Assembly (NCBI GenBank): GCA_905250115.1
Contig: CAJNOI010000102.1
Span: forward strand, 1-64,000
Direction: 5' to 3'
DNA: 64,000 nucleotides
Source: Adineta steineri
Lineage: Eukaryota; Rotifera; Eurotatoria; Adinetida; Adinetidae
The first letter of the stretch is position 1; every line of letters begins with the position of its first letter. Positions 1 through 12,343 of this stretch are shown here, one piece after another. The notes under the pieces were generated by a model. That model was not told the DNA's origin and did not search any database. It was given only the letters and a program-made list of their open reading frames with translations. Made by a program: the position numbers and the translations under genes.

Positions 1-839
1 TAAAAGTTAATTTGGGGACCACAATTTGGGGTAAATCGTAACACACCGGCGATGTAATAATTGATAGTATAAGTGTTTTTTTTTATTTTACCGTGGATCG
101 ATGCGCCTGATTCAGGGCTATCGAATGGTCATCTTATATTCAAGTTTTGACCTATTTTTCATAGCGAAAATCATAAAAAACCTCCGAGCATCGCCTTAAG
201 AAATATGGCATTTTGCATTTCTGACTAGCAGTATTTTGAAATTTTTTCCATGAAAACGAAAGGGATTTGAAAATTTTTTTTATCAAAAAGATCAGAATTA
301 AATGCTCTATCAACCCTGAAAGTTTCGTGAAAATCTGAGAAAAATTTTGCACACCTTGGTTGAGATTTCATGGAAATACCCATTAATTAATAGGTCCTTG
401 TTTTTTTCATAAGCATCACCATTGTTACTTTTATTAAATGTTATTTAAATAAATATCGTAACAATTAATTTAAGGTTTTATTTTTTAAAACAACATAATC
501 AGAAACGGCAAGGATATCAAAATTTTTGTATCTTGATATCGGACTCGTATAGTTTAAATTTTGTAAGCATCATAACATCACGTATGTTTAGACAAGAATT
601 ACAAAAATTTATTCAAACAAAGATAATTCATCTTATACGAATACATCTTATAAATAGAAACTAAAATATAATAAAAACAAAACTTTTCTATAACCTTCTT
701 TGTATTATATATATATAAGTAAATTGTATTAAAGATTTATTTTAAGAAAATTTTGTCAAAACTGATAAATATAACATAGAAAAATAATTGAATATGATTA
801 TTAAATTAAAAATTTGTTAAAAAAAGAAAAAAAGTTTGT
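1..839. other. AT-rich non-coding flank
   Basis: No coding exon is recognisable. The stretch is AT-rich with homopolymer runs and short AT microsatellites (for example around 709-718). It lies downstream of the minus-strand transporter gene ending at 840. Confidence 0.6.
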
Positions 840-2223
840 TTATATATTAAGTGTAGTTGTATTATCCGATTGTAAATTAACAGTTTTACGTTCAGCTTCA
901 AGTCTTCGATAAGGTCCTTTATATGCAAATAATGTTCCTGAACTAATAACAAAAAAACAAAGCATAAATATTGCTGATGGTGTAAATATTTGACCAGATT
1001 TATATTCTGGTTCTAATTTAATAAGATAACCAAGTATAAATATAAATATTCCACCAAGAATATTTCCTAAACACATTAAAAATCCTGTTGACCATTCAGC
1101 ACGTATTGGATATGTACATTCAACAGCACATTCAAATGAAACAGGTAATAATGGTAATAAAAAAAATCCTAATAAACCAATTGATACAGCTAATGGATAA
1201 TATTTATTTGGTTGAAGAATAACAATAAAAAATATTGCTGAAGCACAAGCACCAATTAATAAAATTTTTAATATTAAACGATATGCATGAGTTTTATCCA
1301 TAACAACACCAACAACAAAAGCACTTACAAGACCAGCAACAATAACAACAGCACCAAATATTCCTGCATCTACACTTGAATATCCACTTGGTGCAATTAA
1401 TTGATATAATAATGTTGTTATGGAATTAAATAAAGCTAAACCAAATGAAAATCCTATTAAAAGTACAATATAATGACAATTTGTTAAAAGATTTATTAAA
1501 TCTTCTTTTAAATTTATTGATTGATGATGTTCTTCAGAAGGTGATGGAGGTGTTGGTGGACCTGATCGAAATATTAGTATTAATAATAATGTTGCTAATA
1601 ATGTAAATCCAGCTTCACTTATTAAAAGAATAAAAAATTCCTTCGATGTTGGATTATCAGTTACTAATAATGATGGAACTAATGAACCAATTGCTAAGCC
1701 TTTTATTTAACAAAAATAAAAATAAAAAATAAAAATGGAAAAAAATTATTTTACCTAATGGATTAGCCATTGAACAAATAGCTGTTGCTATATCACGTTG
1801 TGACGGTGGAAACCAACGAGCAGAAAACAAAGCTGTAGAATTTAGAAAAAATGGTGCTGCTAATGCTGGAAATATTTGTCCAATAAGTAATGAATAATAT
1901 CCATATTCTGGTTTTATTAATGCTAATAAACGAATAAAAACACCAAGATTTAATATTCCTCCTATAATCATTGTTGCATACATTGATAATTTTCTTGATA
2001 ACCATATTGATAATATTGTACCAACTGTATAAAGAAATAAAAATACAATAGACAATGAATTCACTTGAGTTATTGTTATATTAAAAAAATTTGATGTTTG
2101 TGCTGCAATGGGAGAAAATGTCATACCACTTAATGCATTTGAAAATGTTGCTAATATATAAATAATTAATTGAATCCAACGAATTCCATAAACTTGATAT
2201 TGTGTTATTTCTCTTTCAGCCAT
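840..2223 (-). CDS. MFS transporter, SLC49/FLVCR-like
   Basis: Two exons, 2223-1755 and 1699-840, joined over a 55-bp GT-AG intron (1700-1754) give about 442 residues. The junction falls in MANPLG|LAIGSLVP. The protein is very hydrophobic, with about twelve predicted membrane segments and the loop SARWFPPSQRDIATAI between early helices. The N-terminal part (YGIRWIQLIIYILATFSNALSG) and the overall size resemble the FLVCR/DIRC2 group (SLC49), which move heme, choline or related solutes at the plasma membrane or in endolysosomes. The start ATG follows an AT-rich leader and faces the carrier gene at 3019 across about 800 bp. The substrate cannot be inferred from sequence alone; another MFS subfamily is possible. 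Confidence 0.75.
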
Positions 2224-3018
2224 ATTTATTATTTTATTTATGTTAGTATGTCATTTTCTTTATATGCATTGCTTCTTTTGTTTTTTATCGTAGATCTTAT
2301 CTTTTTTTTTATTCTTTGTGTTTTTTTTCGTCATATAAAAAGAAATAAGAATCTTAAATGTTGTCAAGAACAATAAAAAAATAGATTGAATATCACTCAT
2401 TTGGCCTGAGCAAAAGAGCTAATTTTTCATAATCAATAATAGATCACAGAAGTGTTGAAATCTTTTGAGAATTTGACCATAGCATTGTTTTCGAATATAA
2501 TTGGAAAGAGGTCGCTTGATGGTGTGTTCATACCAGGTATTATATATTCGATTAGTTATGTACCAATAGCATTCTCACATCATGACAAAATTGTTCGTTC
2601 TATGTAGGTAGGAGGATTATTTATGACGATTTTCTTTCAGTGTATCGAAAATATAGATATATTTTAACGTTGACGCGTGTAAATGTAAGTAGTACTCTTA
2701 GCCATAGGCAATCAATGAGTATGAGTCTAAAAAGGATCAGTTTTTTAGTATTCAATGCAATTATTGTTCACATGACGTTATTCAGAGGTAGCGATTAACA
2801 TTTTGCGGCTTAAAAGCAAATTTAACCATGTGGAACGGTCCGTAAAATGATACAGAAAATCAACGGCGAACTGATTTGAATTGACTTTCTTTATCTTTTA
2901 CCTCAGATTCATAGTCGTAAAAGTCTGCCATATGATTCTTTTAGTTCAACACTGTATATTACAGTGAAACATATTTTTAATTTAGTTTTATTTATCTTCG
3001 TCATCGATCTTTTACTAC
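2224..3018. other. Divergent intergenic region (shared 5' flank)
   Basis: No exon is recognised. The region separates the starts of two divergently transcribed genes and so should contain both promoters, but no specific element can be named. Confidence 0.5.
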
Positions 3019-3917
3019 ATGGATTCATTTGCAGCTGGTGCCATAGCTGGTGTTACTGAAGTTCTCACAATGTATCCACTTGATGTCATAAAAACAAGAT
3101 CTCAGTTATCTACTGGCAAGAACATGGGAATAATTGCTTCCTTCAACAATATTGTGCAGCACGAAGGAGTGGGCCGTCTCTATCGTGGTATTATTCCACC
3201 AATCTTGATGGAAGCACCAAAGAGAGCAACAAAATTTGCAGCAAATGACATGTGGGGTCAATTCTATCGAAAACTATTCGATGTCGAGAAGACAAATCAA
3301 AGTCTAAGTATATTAACTGGAGCTAGTGCAGGAGCTATGGAATCATTTGTTATCGTACCATTTGAATTGGTTAAGATTCGATTACAAGATAAGAAAAGTG
3401 CTCATCTCTATCTAGGTATGTCTTTAACTCCAAATTTCGGTTCATCCAGGAATAAAGATAGTTTATTTGTATCTACTACTTAGGGACTATGGATTGTGTG
3501 AAGAAGATTGTTAAACAAGAAGGAGCTTTAGCTTTGTATAATGGTTTAGAAGCTACTATGATGAGAAATATTACTTGGAATGCAGGTTATTTCGGTGTTA
3601 TCTTCCGAGTCAAAGCTCACCTACCAGAAAAACCTGAGATACTTAATAATTTCATTGCTGGAGCCATTGGAGGCTGTGTAGGAACTGTATTGAACACTCC
3701 ATTTGATGTTGTCAAAAGTCGAATTCAAAACTCTTCTCGAACTTCATCATCGTCATCGAAATATAACTGGTCTATTCCGTCTCTATTTATTGTCGCTAGA
3801 GAAGAAGGATTTTGGGCACTCTATAAAGGTTTTGTACCAAAAGTTCTTCGTCTTGGACCAGGTGGTGGTATTTTATTGGTAGTCTATAATGTTTTAATGG
3901 AGTTTTTTCGAAAATAA
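3019..3917 (+). CDS. SLC25A21: Mitochondrial 2-oxodicarboxylate carrier
   Basis: Exons 3019-3415 and 3484-3917 are separated by a 68-bp GT-AG intron, giving about 276 residues. Splicing restores LYLG|TMDCVKKIVKQEG. The three tandem carrier repeats are visible through their signatures PLDVIKTR, PFELVKIRLQ and PFDVVKSRIQ, typical of SLC25 inner-membrane carriers. The segments RGIIPPILMEAPKRATKFAAND and the C-terminal PKVLRLGPGGGILLVVYN are the ones I associate with the oxoadipate/oxoglutarate carrier, which exchanges 2-oxoadipate for 2-oxoglutarate in lysine and tryptophan catabolism. Length is slightly below the usual 300, so a short extra 5' exon is possible, but the ATG at 3019 lies directly before the first helix. 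SLC25 membership is certain, the subfamily likely. Confidence 0.8.
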
Positions 3918-4483
3918 AAATTGTTATAATCTCCACCAGCTAGAACATCTTCAATTGAAACCAGTCAATGGCTGGACAAAGATCGAAAAGAAAAATGTCG
4001 AATAAAATATAAATACGAAATAATCGCTTTCTAGAGTAATTTAAACAGAAATTAGTTTACAAATGAGCATAATTTGTTTATAGAAATAACAAAAATTCTA
4101 TCATTAAATCCTCAAGATTATTAGTGACTTTTTATCGAAAATCTTCTTTAATACAATATGACTACTGAAGAGAAATCAATGATGATGAACATTTGTCGAC
4201 AGTGCTTTGATTTATATGACTACATTCGTTGGATGACGTCAAATATCTTACAGAACGACACTGCTATTGTTTTTAATGGCACAATTAGAAATATATTAAA
4301 AGTATTTATTAAGATTATAAGCTAAATAAATGAAAGCAAACTACAGGAAAATACGCGAGATTAATGAGAAAAAGAGATATGCGAATAAATAGAAAGTCAC
4401 ACACTGAATTATTATAAAAATAGTCCTAAGAGACCACGATAGTTCATTTGACGAAAGATGGATATATAGGAAAATTTGATCAT
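3918..4483. other. Intergenic region between convergent genes
   Basis: No coding sequence is seen between the 3' end of the carrier gene and the 3' end of the cysteine-rich repeat gene. The content is AT-rich unique sequence. Confidence 0.5.
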
Positions 4484-7400
4484 TTAACTTGGACAAGTTG
4501 TCTGTCCAATGTTTGAATTATTGGGACATGCCAAACAAGCTGAAGATGAAGTACGATGTGGAATCGCCGAATAAGTTGCTGAAGGACAAGCTTGTGTACT
4601 ACTTGATCCAGCCATGCAATATGTACCACTAGGGCAATCATTGCAATTTGACACACCCAAATTTGGAGCAAATGTGCCAGCGGGGCAAGCTAAACAAGCT
4701 AGATTCGAGGTACCATCTGTAACCGGCTGATATGTCCCGGATGCACAGTATTGTGGATTGCTTGCAGCAAGTGCACAGTAAGCACCACTTGGACAAACGG
4801 TGCAAGTCGACTGTCCAGAAGTTGAGCCATAAGTTCCTATTGGACATTGTAGACAACTTTGAACGGAGGACTTGCCCGTAATAGCTTGATATGTCCCTGA
4901 AGCACAGGGTTGCATATTGCTAGATCCAGCTGAGCAGTAATAACCAGTTGAACATATGGTGCAACTCGACTGTGCGGGATATGCATTATAGCTGCCGTTG
5001 GGACATTGTAAACAAGCTTGAGCCGAGGTACCACCTTGAGATGGTTGATACAGTATTATTCAGAAATTATGTAAATCATTTTTCAAGCAACAATTATTAA
5101 ATTTCGATTTCGAATTAACTGAAAAAAAAACATGAAAATTAGACTTATGTACATAAGAACAACTATTTCAAAACATAGAATGAGATAGACATACATTTGA
5201 TTGCTCACAATAGATTACCAATCACTTCATTTTATCTCTATTAGTCACAGATATCTTCCGATATGATTCTCATACGTATATATATACATTTCTGATTAAT
5301 AATATTGTCATTATAATGTTTATGTTTTAATAGAAAAGTAATAATTCCTCAAAACTATTTCTCTCTCATCTATTATTGTATTATAAACTTGAACGTATCA
5401 ACACATTTCTTCTTTGAACATAATCAGCATATAAACAATAGATTTATCTTATTTTAATCTTGTATAGTATACATAGATCTATTGTTAGAATTTAACTCAA
5501 GGAATAATTTCTGTATTTCAATAGTTTCGATTAATTAATCAAAATTTCACAAAACGAATATTTCTTCTTATCTTTATCAATTTACACTAACAAAACAAAT
5601 ATAGATACATATTTAATTCTTGCTCACATAATTTATGAATGATTTTCAGGTTCCTGAAGGACACGGTTGTGTGTTTTTCGATCCGGCTTCGCAATAATAA
5701 CCTACAGGGCAAGTGGAGCAACTTGTTTGTCCAACGTTTGTGGTATATGACCCGGCGGGACAAGTCGAACAATTTTGAATCGATACAGCACCTGTATTTG
5801 GTTGGAATGTTCCTGCAGGGCAAGGGCTTGGGATGCTAGACCCGACTTCGCAGAAATAACCAGCGGGACAAGTATTGCAGCTGGATTGATCGGCGCTCGA
5901 GCTATAACTGCCTGCTAGACAATCGGAACAAACGGGAGCAGAGATATTACTTGCGTTATTTTGATAGGTACCTGCAATACACTGTATTGTATCGTCATAT
6001 CCAGATTGACAAGAACCGTAATAGTAATAATAGTAGTACCAACCACAACCAATACAGTTTGATTGACCACCGCCCGAGGTAAAAGTATTATTGGGACATT
6101 TTAAACAAGCTTGGGCTGATATACTATTGGAATTTGGCTGATAAGTTCCTATTGCGCAAGCCTGTGGGGTGCTTGCTCCAGCTGTGCAGAAATATCCAGC
6201 AGGGCAGTTGGTGCAGTATGACTGTCCTGGATATGCGGAATATGTGCCAGCAGGGCATCCCAAGCAATCTTGAGATGATATACCACCTGTTTGAGCGCGA
6301 TACATTCCTGCTGGACACAACAACGCGTTACTCGATCCAGCTGGACAATATGCTCCACTAGGACAAGTAATGCATGCGGACTGACCAGGATTCGCGACAT
6401 ATGTACCGTTAGGGCATTTCAAACAAGCTTGTGCTGACACTCTACCTGGTATCGGTTGATAATTTCCTGACGCACATGGTTGTGGACTGCTTGTTCCATT
6501 CACACAAAAATAACCAGTAGGACATGTCAAACAGTTTGCTTGACCAGGATTTGCGCTATACGTTCCATACGGACATTGGACACAAGCTTGAGCTGAGATA
6601 CTACCTTCAAGAGGCTGAAAACTTCCTGAATGACACATTTGTGTGTTGCTTGATCCAACTGAGCAAAAAGCACCAGTAGGACAAATTGTACAACTCACTT
6701 GCCCAACCATCGAATTATAACTGCCTGCTGAACATTTTAAGCAAGCTTGTACCGAGCTACTTCCGGGAATCGCTGAGAAAGTTCCTGTAGGGCATGGAAT
6801 TGTGTTGCTTGCTCCAGCTAAGCAATAATAGCCACTTGGGCAGATGGAACAACTAGCCTGGCCGGTATTCGAATTATATGAGCCATTTGGACATTTCAAA
6901 CAGGATGAAACTGATGTGGCACGTATGGTTGGTTGATAAGTACCAGATGGACATGCCTTTGTCCCATTTATTCCATTAACGCAATAATAGCCCATGGGGC
7001 AAATCGTGCAACTTGATTGTCCTGGATAGGGGTTATAAGAACCGGCAGAACAACTCAAACAAGCTTGAGCCGATACAGCACCTGTCGTTGGTTGATAAGT
7101 TGATATTGGACAGGGCTGAGTGCTATTTGCTCCAGCTAAACAATAATATCCGGCAGGGCATATGGTGCACGTCGACTGGCCGAGATTTGAATTATAAGTA
7201 CCACTTGAGCATTTTAGACAGATTTGAATCGAGACACCACCTGTAGCCGGCGAATATGTTCCTAATGGACATGGTTGAGTGCTATTTGCTCCGACTGGAC
7301 AGAAATAACCACTGGGGCAAATCGAGCAGCTGGATTGTCCGGCGTTTGCGGAAAAAGTACCGGCAGGGCAACTCAAACAAGCTTGAGCCGAAACACTGTG

Positions 7401-8147
7401 TGAGACTGGTTGATAAGCTCCTGACCGGCATGGTTGAGGACTGCTTGCTCCTGCGACACAATACGATCCAACAGGACAAGCGGAACAAGTCGACTGGCCA
7501 GGATTTGCGGTATATGTGCCATTTGGGCATTGTAAGCAAGCTTGTACTGTGACACTACCTGGAATGGGTTGATATGAACCACTTGGGCAAGGTTGAGTAG
7601 TGTTTGCTCCGACTGGACAGAAATAACCACTAGGACAAATGGTGCAACTAGACTGTCCAGGATAAGGAGTATACGTGCCGCTGGGACATTGTAAACAGGC
7701 TTGTACTGTGACACTACCTGCAGTGGGTGAATGTGTTCCTAAAGGGCAAGGCTGAGCACTGTTTGATCCGGCTGCGCAGAAATAGCCACTTGGACAAATT
7801 GAACAACTAGACTGCCCAGCATAGGGGTTATAGGTACCATTTGGACATTGTAAACAATCTTGAGCGGAGGCACCACCATAAATAGGTTGATATGTTCCTG
7901 CAGGGCACGATTGCGGATAGCTCATCCCATCTTCGCAATATGAACCCGGAGGACAACTATAACAGCTCTGCTGACCATAGTAGGGTTGATAACTCCCGGT
8001 CGAGCAATTCACGCAAGCTTCTACCGAGCTATTCGCTGGCGTAGTGTCATAGGTTCCTGGAGAGCAATATAGGTAGCTATTGACTCCTGCTGGTAATACG
8101 AAAAGCAATCCAATGGAAAGCAAAGCCAATAATAATAACGCCTTCAT
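4484..8147 (-). CDS. Secreted cysteine-rich repeat protein (ephrin-receptor-like repeats)
   Basis: Two coding blocks, 8147-5649 and 5050-4484, total about 1021 residues. The N-terminus is a clear signal peptide (MKALLLLALLSIGLLFVLPAG). The rest is about twenty imperfect repeats of roughly 50 residues built on GTYQP..G..S.QACLQCP.GTY....GQSSC..CP.GYYC..GA...QPC, the pattern of the Ephrin_rec_like/GCC2-GCC3 family found in extracellular proteins; each repeat has about six cysteines. No membrane anchor follows, so it is probably secreted. One repeat carries an odd tyrosine run (GWYYYYYYYGSC) near 6030. The reading frame is interrupted by 598 bp (5051-5648) whose exact removal joins CPSGT to YQPSQGG in frame and restores the repeat, although neither edge is GT or AG. 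Function is unknown; matrix, glycan-binding or cuticle-like roles are all possible. Confidence 0.8.
5051..5648. mobile_element. TIR-bounded insertion acting as an apparent non-canonical intron
   Basis: 598 bp of AT-rich sequence interrupts the cysteine-rich repeat gene exactly between two codons. The two ends form an inverted repeat: the left starts cagtattattcagaaatta and the right, read in reverse complement, starts ctgaaaatcattcataaatt. 16 of 18 positions match in the inner part once a 2-base gap is allowed. No target-site duplication is seen; removal of exactly 5051-5648 restores both frame and repeat consensus. It has no evident coding capacity. It could be a MITE-derived intron or a precise insertion that breaks the gene. 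Confidence 0.6.
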
Positions 8148-9233
8148 TCTAGATATAAAATCTGAAATTTATAAAAATAAAAGTTGACATCACTGAGGGA
8201 ACTTTATTCTCAAAAGTAAATAAATCAATTAGGTTTTAATTTACGAGACGCTCTCTTCCGGTGACATAAAGCTTCTGAGCTACAACTGTTGCTATCATGT
8301 AGGTCTAGGTACATAATGATTGCAGGTGTGAGTAGAATATTCTTCATCATCTATACTCTAAATTGTTTGGAGAATTATAAATTAATTAGGTTGATGCGAA
8401 ACACTTCTACGATTTATACTTAATCAGAATATGTAGAACTCTTCTTAAATTTCTACTAAAAATGGCATCATCAAATAATACCTAAGAGTTGCCAGAGAGT
8501 CGTCGTCAAAATCTGTATTTTCTACATAGATTTTATTTTGAATAAAGGGAGATTCTTTCACAGAACCTCATATTTACTTGCAAAGACTAGATTCACTAAA
8601 GTATCGAAACAGAATTACTCGAATAAATTAATATCAAACAATTACAGTTTATGCACCTGAATACATCATATGAACTTAGTATGCCACAAGTATCATAAAA
8701 AAACATGAGGGATATTAGTTGTCATTGAATATTTGTTAAAATCATTTCCATGCGAACCCTTCACTGATAAACTCGCATCTGTCTTTCCTTTGCAAACTTT
8801 GATCTTTCACAAGAAATTTGTTCACCAAAGCATCTATTAGTAGAAGACTTATTTTTTACCTAACAATATATGTAGATAGGGTTAGTCAAGATATGAAGAA
8901 GTCTCAACAATATTCAGAATAATGAAATATCTAATACTTTTTTAATATGTGAAAAGTTCACTGTCGACTACTTACCTTATTCAAACACACATAAGCTGTT
9001 GAAGAAAAATCAAGAGTAACTGATTGTTTTTTTGTTGTTTGCTCTTTAAATACAAATTAAACTGTATCTTTCGATGAAAGAAGAAAAAGTTGAGCAACTC
9101 TTTAACAACAACTTGCTATGATCCAGTCAACATTCGTATGCAAACAAAAGTGCCATGGTTGCATGCCCCGATGCTTATTGAATTATGGCGCATTTTCTAT
9201 TAGACGGAGCGCTGCTGTGAGTGAGTACGCAGT

Positions 9234-9408
9234 TGTAGGGTGATGTTGTGAGTTTGAGTTTGAGTTTGGGTGTTGGTGTGCGATTGTAGGTGTAGATATG
9301 ATGTTGCGAATTTGAGTGTGGGTGTGACGTTGCGAGTTTGGGTGTGGGTGTAGGTGTGATACATTAGCGTAAGACACGATAATCCCACACCCAACATCCA
9401 CATCCTAT
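9234..9408. repeat. Telomere-like palindrome, extended G-arm
   Basis: Long G-rich arm with repeated GTGTGGGTGTGG/GAGTTTGGGTG units, followed by a short C-rich arm (CCCACACCCAACATCCACAT). It is the longest copy of the dispersed family. The G-arm holds several head-to-tail units, so short translations across it are low-complexity artefacts. Confidence 0.7.
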
Positions 9409-9637
9409 CGTAATAGTTGATAAGATCGATTTAGTCTACTTTCGCTGGAAAATGTTTTTGTCGAAGGCTCATTTTCGTTGAAACAAATTCCGCGAAAATG
9501 AAAATCATTGATTCGATTATTGTCGAATAGACTTTTCACTGAAAGCCCATACAAACTGCACAGAATAGATCTTATATGCAACAATTGTGTTTTGAATAAT
9601 TAGTTCATGATATCCAATAAGTTAATCTGCAAGGCAG

Positions 9638-9818
9638 CAGTTGGCAATCCGGCGACTGCGACCCCTCGGCAATGCTTTTTTTTCGTTTTTCCTCATTAAA
9701 ATTCATTAAAAAAGATCTTATATGACTTCCAATACGCCTCAAAAGCCGATTTTTTACAATGATTGCCGCCTTCTCCGACTAATTGTCACTCCTTACTAAT
9801 TTCTTAGGATTGCCACTG
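9638..9818. mobile_element. Short non-autonomous hAT-like element (181 bp)
   Basis: The ends match as inverted repeats (CAGTTGGCAATCC at left, CAGTGGCAATCC reading in from the right). They are flanked by near-identical 8-mers caaggcag (9630-9637) and caagtcag (9819-9826), 7 of 8 identical. An 8-bp target duplication is the hallmark of hAT transposition. There is no coding capacity. Confidence 0.5.
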
Positions 9819-10197
9819 CAAGTCAGATGATTGTTAACTGTGACAGTTACTTAATCATTTACGCTTCAAAAATGGATGAATATTACGTCTTTCATTTGTA
9901 TTATAGGTTAAAATATATCTATATTCATTAAAAACTAGTATTTCTTTGTTTTTTTTGTCTACAAAATAAGTTCTATTTCACAATAATCTATTGATATTGC
10001 GTTAGACATATTACATACAAATAATATTCAACTGGACATCTATATAAAAGTCTTTTCATATACAATATCTTTGTCTACTATTCTTTTATTTCAATCATTT
10101 ATGTAGTGTAAATATAGATGTGAATTCAAGAAGAAATATATGATTTTATCTGTTCCGCCGTTTACGCAGTCTACTATCATGAATATAGTGAACGACA

Positions 10198-10256
10198 GGG
10201 TGGGGGTGTGGATGGGGTGTCGGTAGGTATTATCTTTTTCTAGAATCACACCCACA
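10198..10256. repeat. Telomere-like palindrome
   Basis: G-arm GGGTGGGGGTGTGGATGGGG, AT-rich loop, C-arm CACACCCACATTCTCAAGA. Non-coding surroundings. Confidence 0.65.
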
Positions 10257-11411
10257 TTCTCAAGATCTATTTGTTAGAAGTTTATTGTATCATTATAGAA
10301 CCTTTGAATTCATCAACAATCCACTAGAAAACGGCTCCATCTAGACTAAACTTAACGCACATCATATCTTCATCTTCTCCCACATATATTCATAACCAAA
10401 ATGTAACAAAGAAAATTTTTGTTCGTATTTTCTGTTGTCGATGTACACCAATTAATTATTTAAAAAAAAAAGACAACAGATCTTTCTTTGTGATTCTAAC
10501 GCTTTAGAGGCACAATGAGATTTCATATAGAACTAAATTCATTATTTTTTCTTGAAAGGTAATATACAAGCTGTTCAACGATCAGCACGTTGTTACTAAT
10601 AAAGAGTGATAGACACGACAATATCAAGCAATCGTATGAAAATTTTCGAGAAATGTTGAACACATTACTTCATACAAAAAAAAAATAATCCGAGAAAGAA
10701 ATGAAAAAGAAACCCACATCAGACTTCTGCACAGATGCTTCACATCTTAAAAGCACATTCCTACTTCTTCTGTTGCTATGATCATGTTTTTTCTTGAGTG
10801 AGTCGAAAGAAAAAAACTTCAACTGAGAGGCACGAAGAAGAGAACTGACGACGAACCGTAAAAAAAGTGAAGATTGAATGTATCGTAAACATTGATAAAA
10901 CATAATCGAAATAGGGTGATTGGACGATTGTTTGTGTAGTAGAATTATATTTTTCTTAGTGGGACAAAGCCTATGATTTGTTTAGTTAATGGGAAAAACC
11001 TTACCGATAATTATAAACGCTCAAGGCAACAAGAAATCTTTTTGTCGCACTATAGAAGGACTTCAAGCATAAGAGTTTTTGATCAGAAAACATTGGAACT
11101 CCTCCCTCTAGTCTTGAGCTTTATCCAATATCTTTTTTTTACTTTAAACGTCTCAATCGTGGTCAAATTTTGTCCGATGAGATTTTTTATAGTTTTTTCC
11201 AAGGCTCAGAAAAGTAGGATTTACTGCCATTGACACACTCACACGAATTCATCTCTGTTCTTAGAATCAATATTTCAAATAAATCATTCTTAGATATTAT
11301 TTATATTTCATGATTGTAATAAATCTCATGTCCAAATATTTTGTAGTAAATCAGTTGGTTGTAATGACTCGACATAAGAAAATAGTTTGGATTCTGAACG
11401 TGGTTTTGGTT

Positions 11412-11465
11412 GAGGGTGTAGGTGTATGATATTTATGATACCTATACTCACACCCACACCCTCTA
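11412..11465. repeat. Telomere-like palindrome
   Basis: Arms GAGGGTGTAGGTGTATGATA and ACTCACACCCACACCCTC around a loop of about 10 bases. One of the best-paired copies. Confidence 0.75.
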
Positions 11466-11621
11466 TCCATAGGATTTAGAATATATGGTCATTGAAACAT
11501 TTCCGTTACAAAAAATCTTTGAAGTAAGTTCATAAATGACACAAATGGATATATCTGTGAATAATAACAAATAACCTAAAGAATAATTTAAAATCAAATC
11601 AGATGTACGACGTAATGAGAG

Positions 11622-11693
11622 CGAAGATGGGAATGTGGATCTGGGTACGTGTAAGTCAGCACAATATTCACACTCACCCAGATCTACCTTCGA
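11622..11693. repeat. Telomere-like palindrome (diverged)
   Basis: Arms starting CGAAGATGGGAATGTGGATC and ending CACTCACCCAGATCTACCTT CG pair imperfectly. The outer CGAAG/CTTCG pairing is preserved although the inner units have drifted. Confidence 0.55.
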
Positions 11694-12343
11694 ATATAAG
11701 AGAATCTATTTTAATATTAGCTATAAAAAATACTTTCGATAAATATCCGATTAAAGTAGTAACAATTTCTTTTTAGCTAAATCTATGCTTATATCTGCGA
11801 CAAATGTTTTACAAATAATTTCGATTTTAATTTATTCGCTAGAATTTATAATTGAGTCAAGCAATTTTGATTCACACGCCCGAGCAAAGGCTAAATCAAT
11901 CTATCCTCCTTATAGATGTACACGATATCAGTTATGGGATCGACGTCAAAAAATGTACATCTCCACATATATAATCTTGATACATTTTACACTTAATCTA
12001 TAATTCTAATAATAATTGCTCTTTATTCTGACAACGAAGAAATTTGTTAAAGAATAAATTACAGATTGATTATCTGTCTTGTAATTGATAAGGAATCGTG
12101 ATATCTTCTTTGTAGATTCTGCATGGTCAGTGAGCAATACAACAAGGCATATCTTCATTTATAATTAAGTCAGCATCATTATCAAACAAATTTTAGCAAG
12201 CAAGCAAAAGTATCAAAGATTGGGATCGATGCTATATTTAATCTATACCCACGCTCATTACTTTTTGACAACAAATAATGAATATATATATTTGAATTAT
12301 TTATTAAAGATTTACAATATAAAATTTAATATAGACACATAAA

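Larger units (their letters stand above)
8148..12343. other. Gene-poor region
   Basis: No convincing exon in about 4.2 kb. Contained features listed separately are telomere-like palindromes at 9234, 10198, 11412 and 11622, and a small hAT-like element at 9638. The remaining sequence is AT-rich and unique as far as can be seen. Confidence 0.5.

Noticed and set aside
9183-9403. Open frames rich in His, Thr and Gln on the minus strand
   Set aside because: They are translations of the GTGTGG-type repeat in several frames and have no domain character.
10670-11233. Two open frames of 77-86 codons
   Set aside because: No recognisable motif, splice context or codon pattern; expected by chance in 4 kb of AT-rich DNA.
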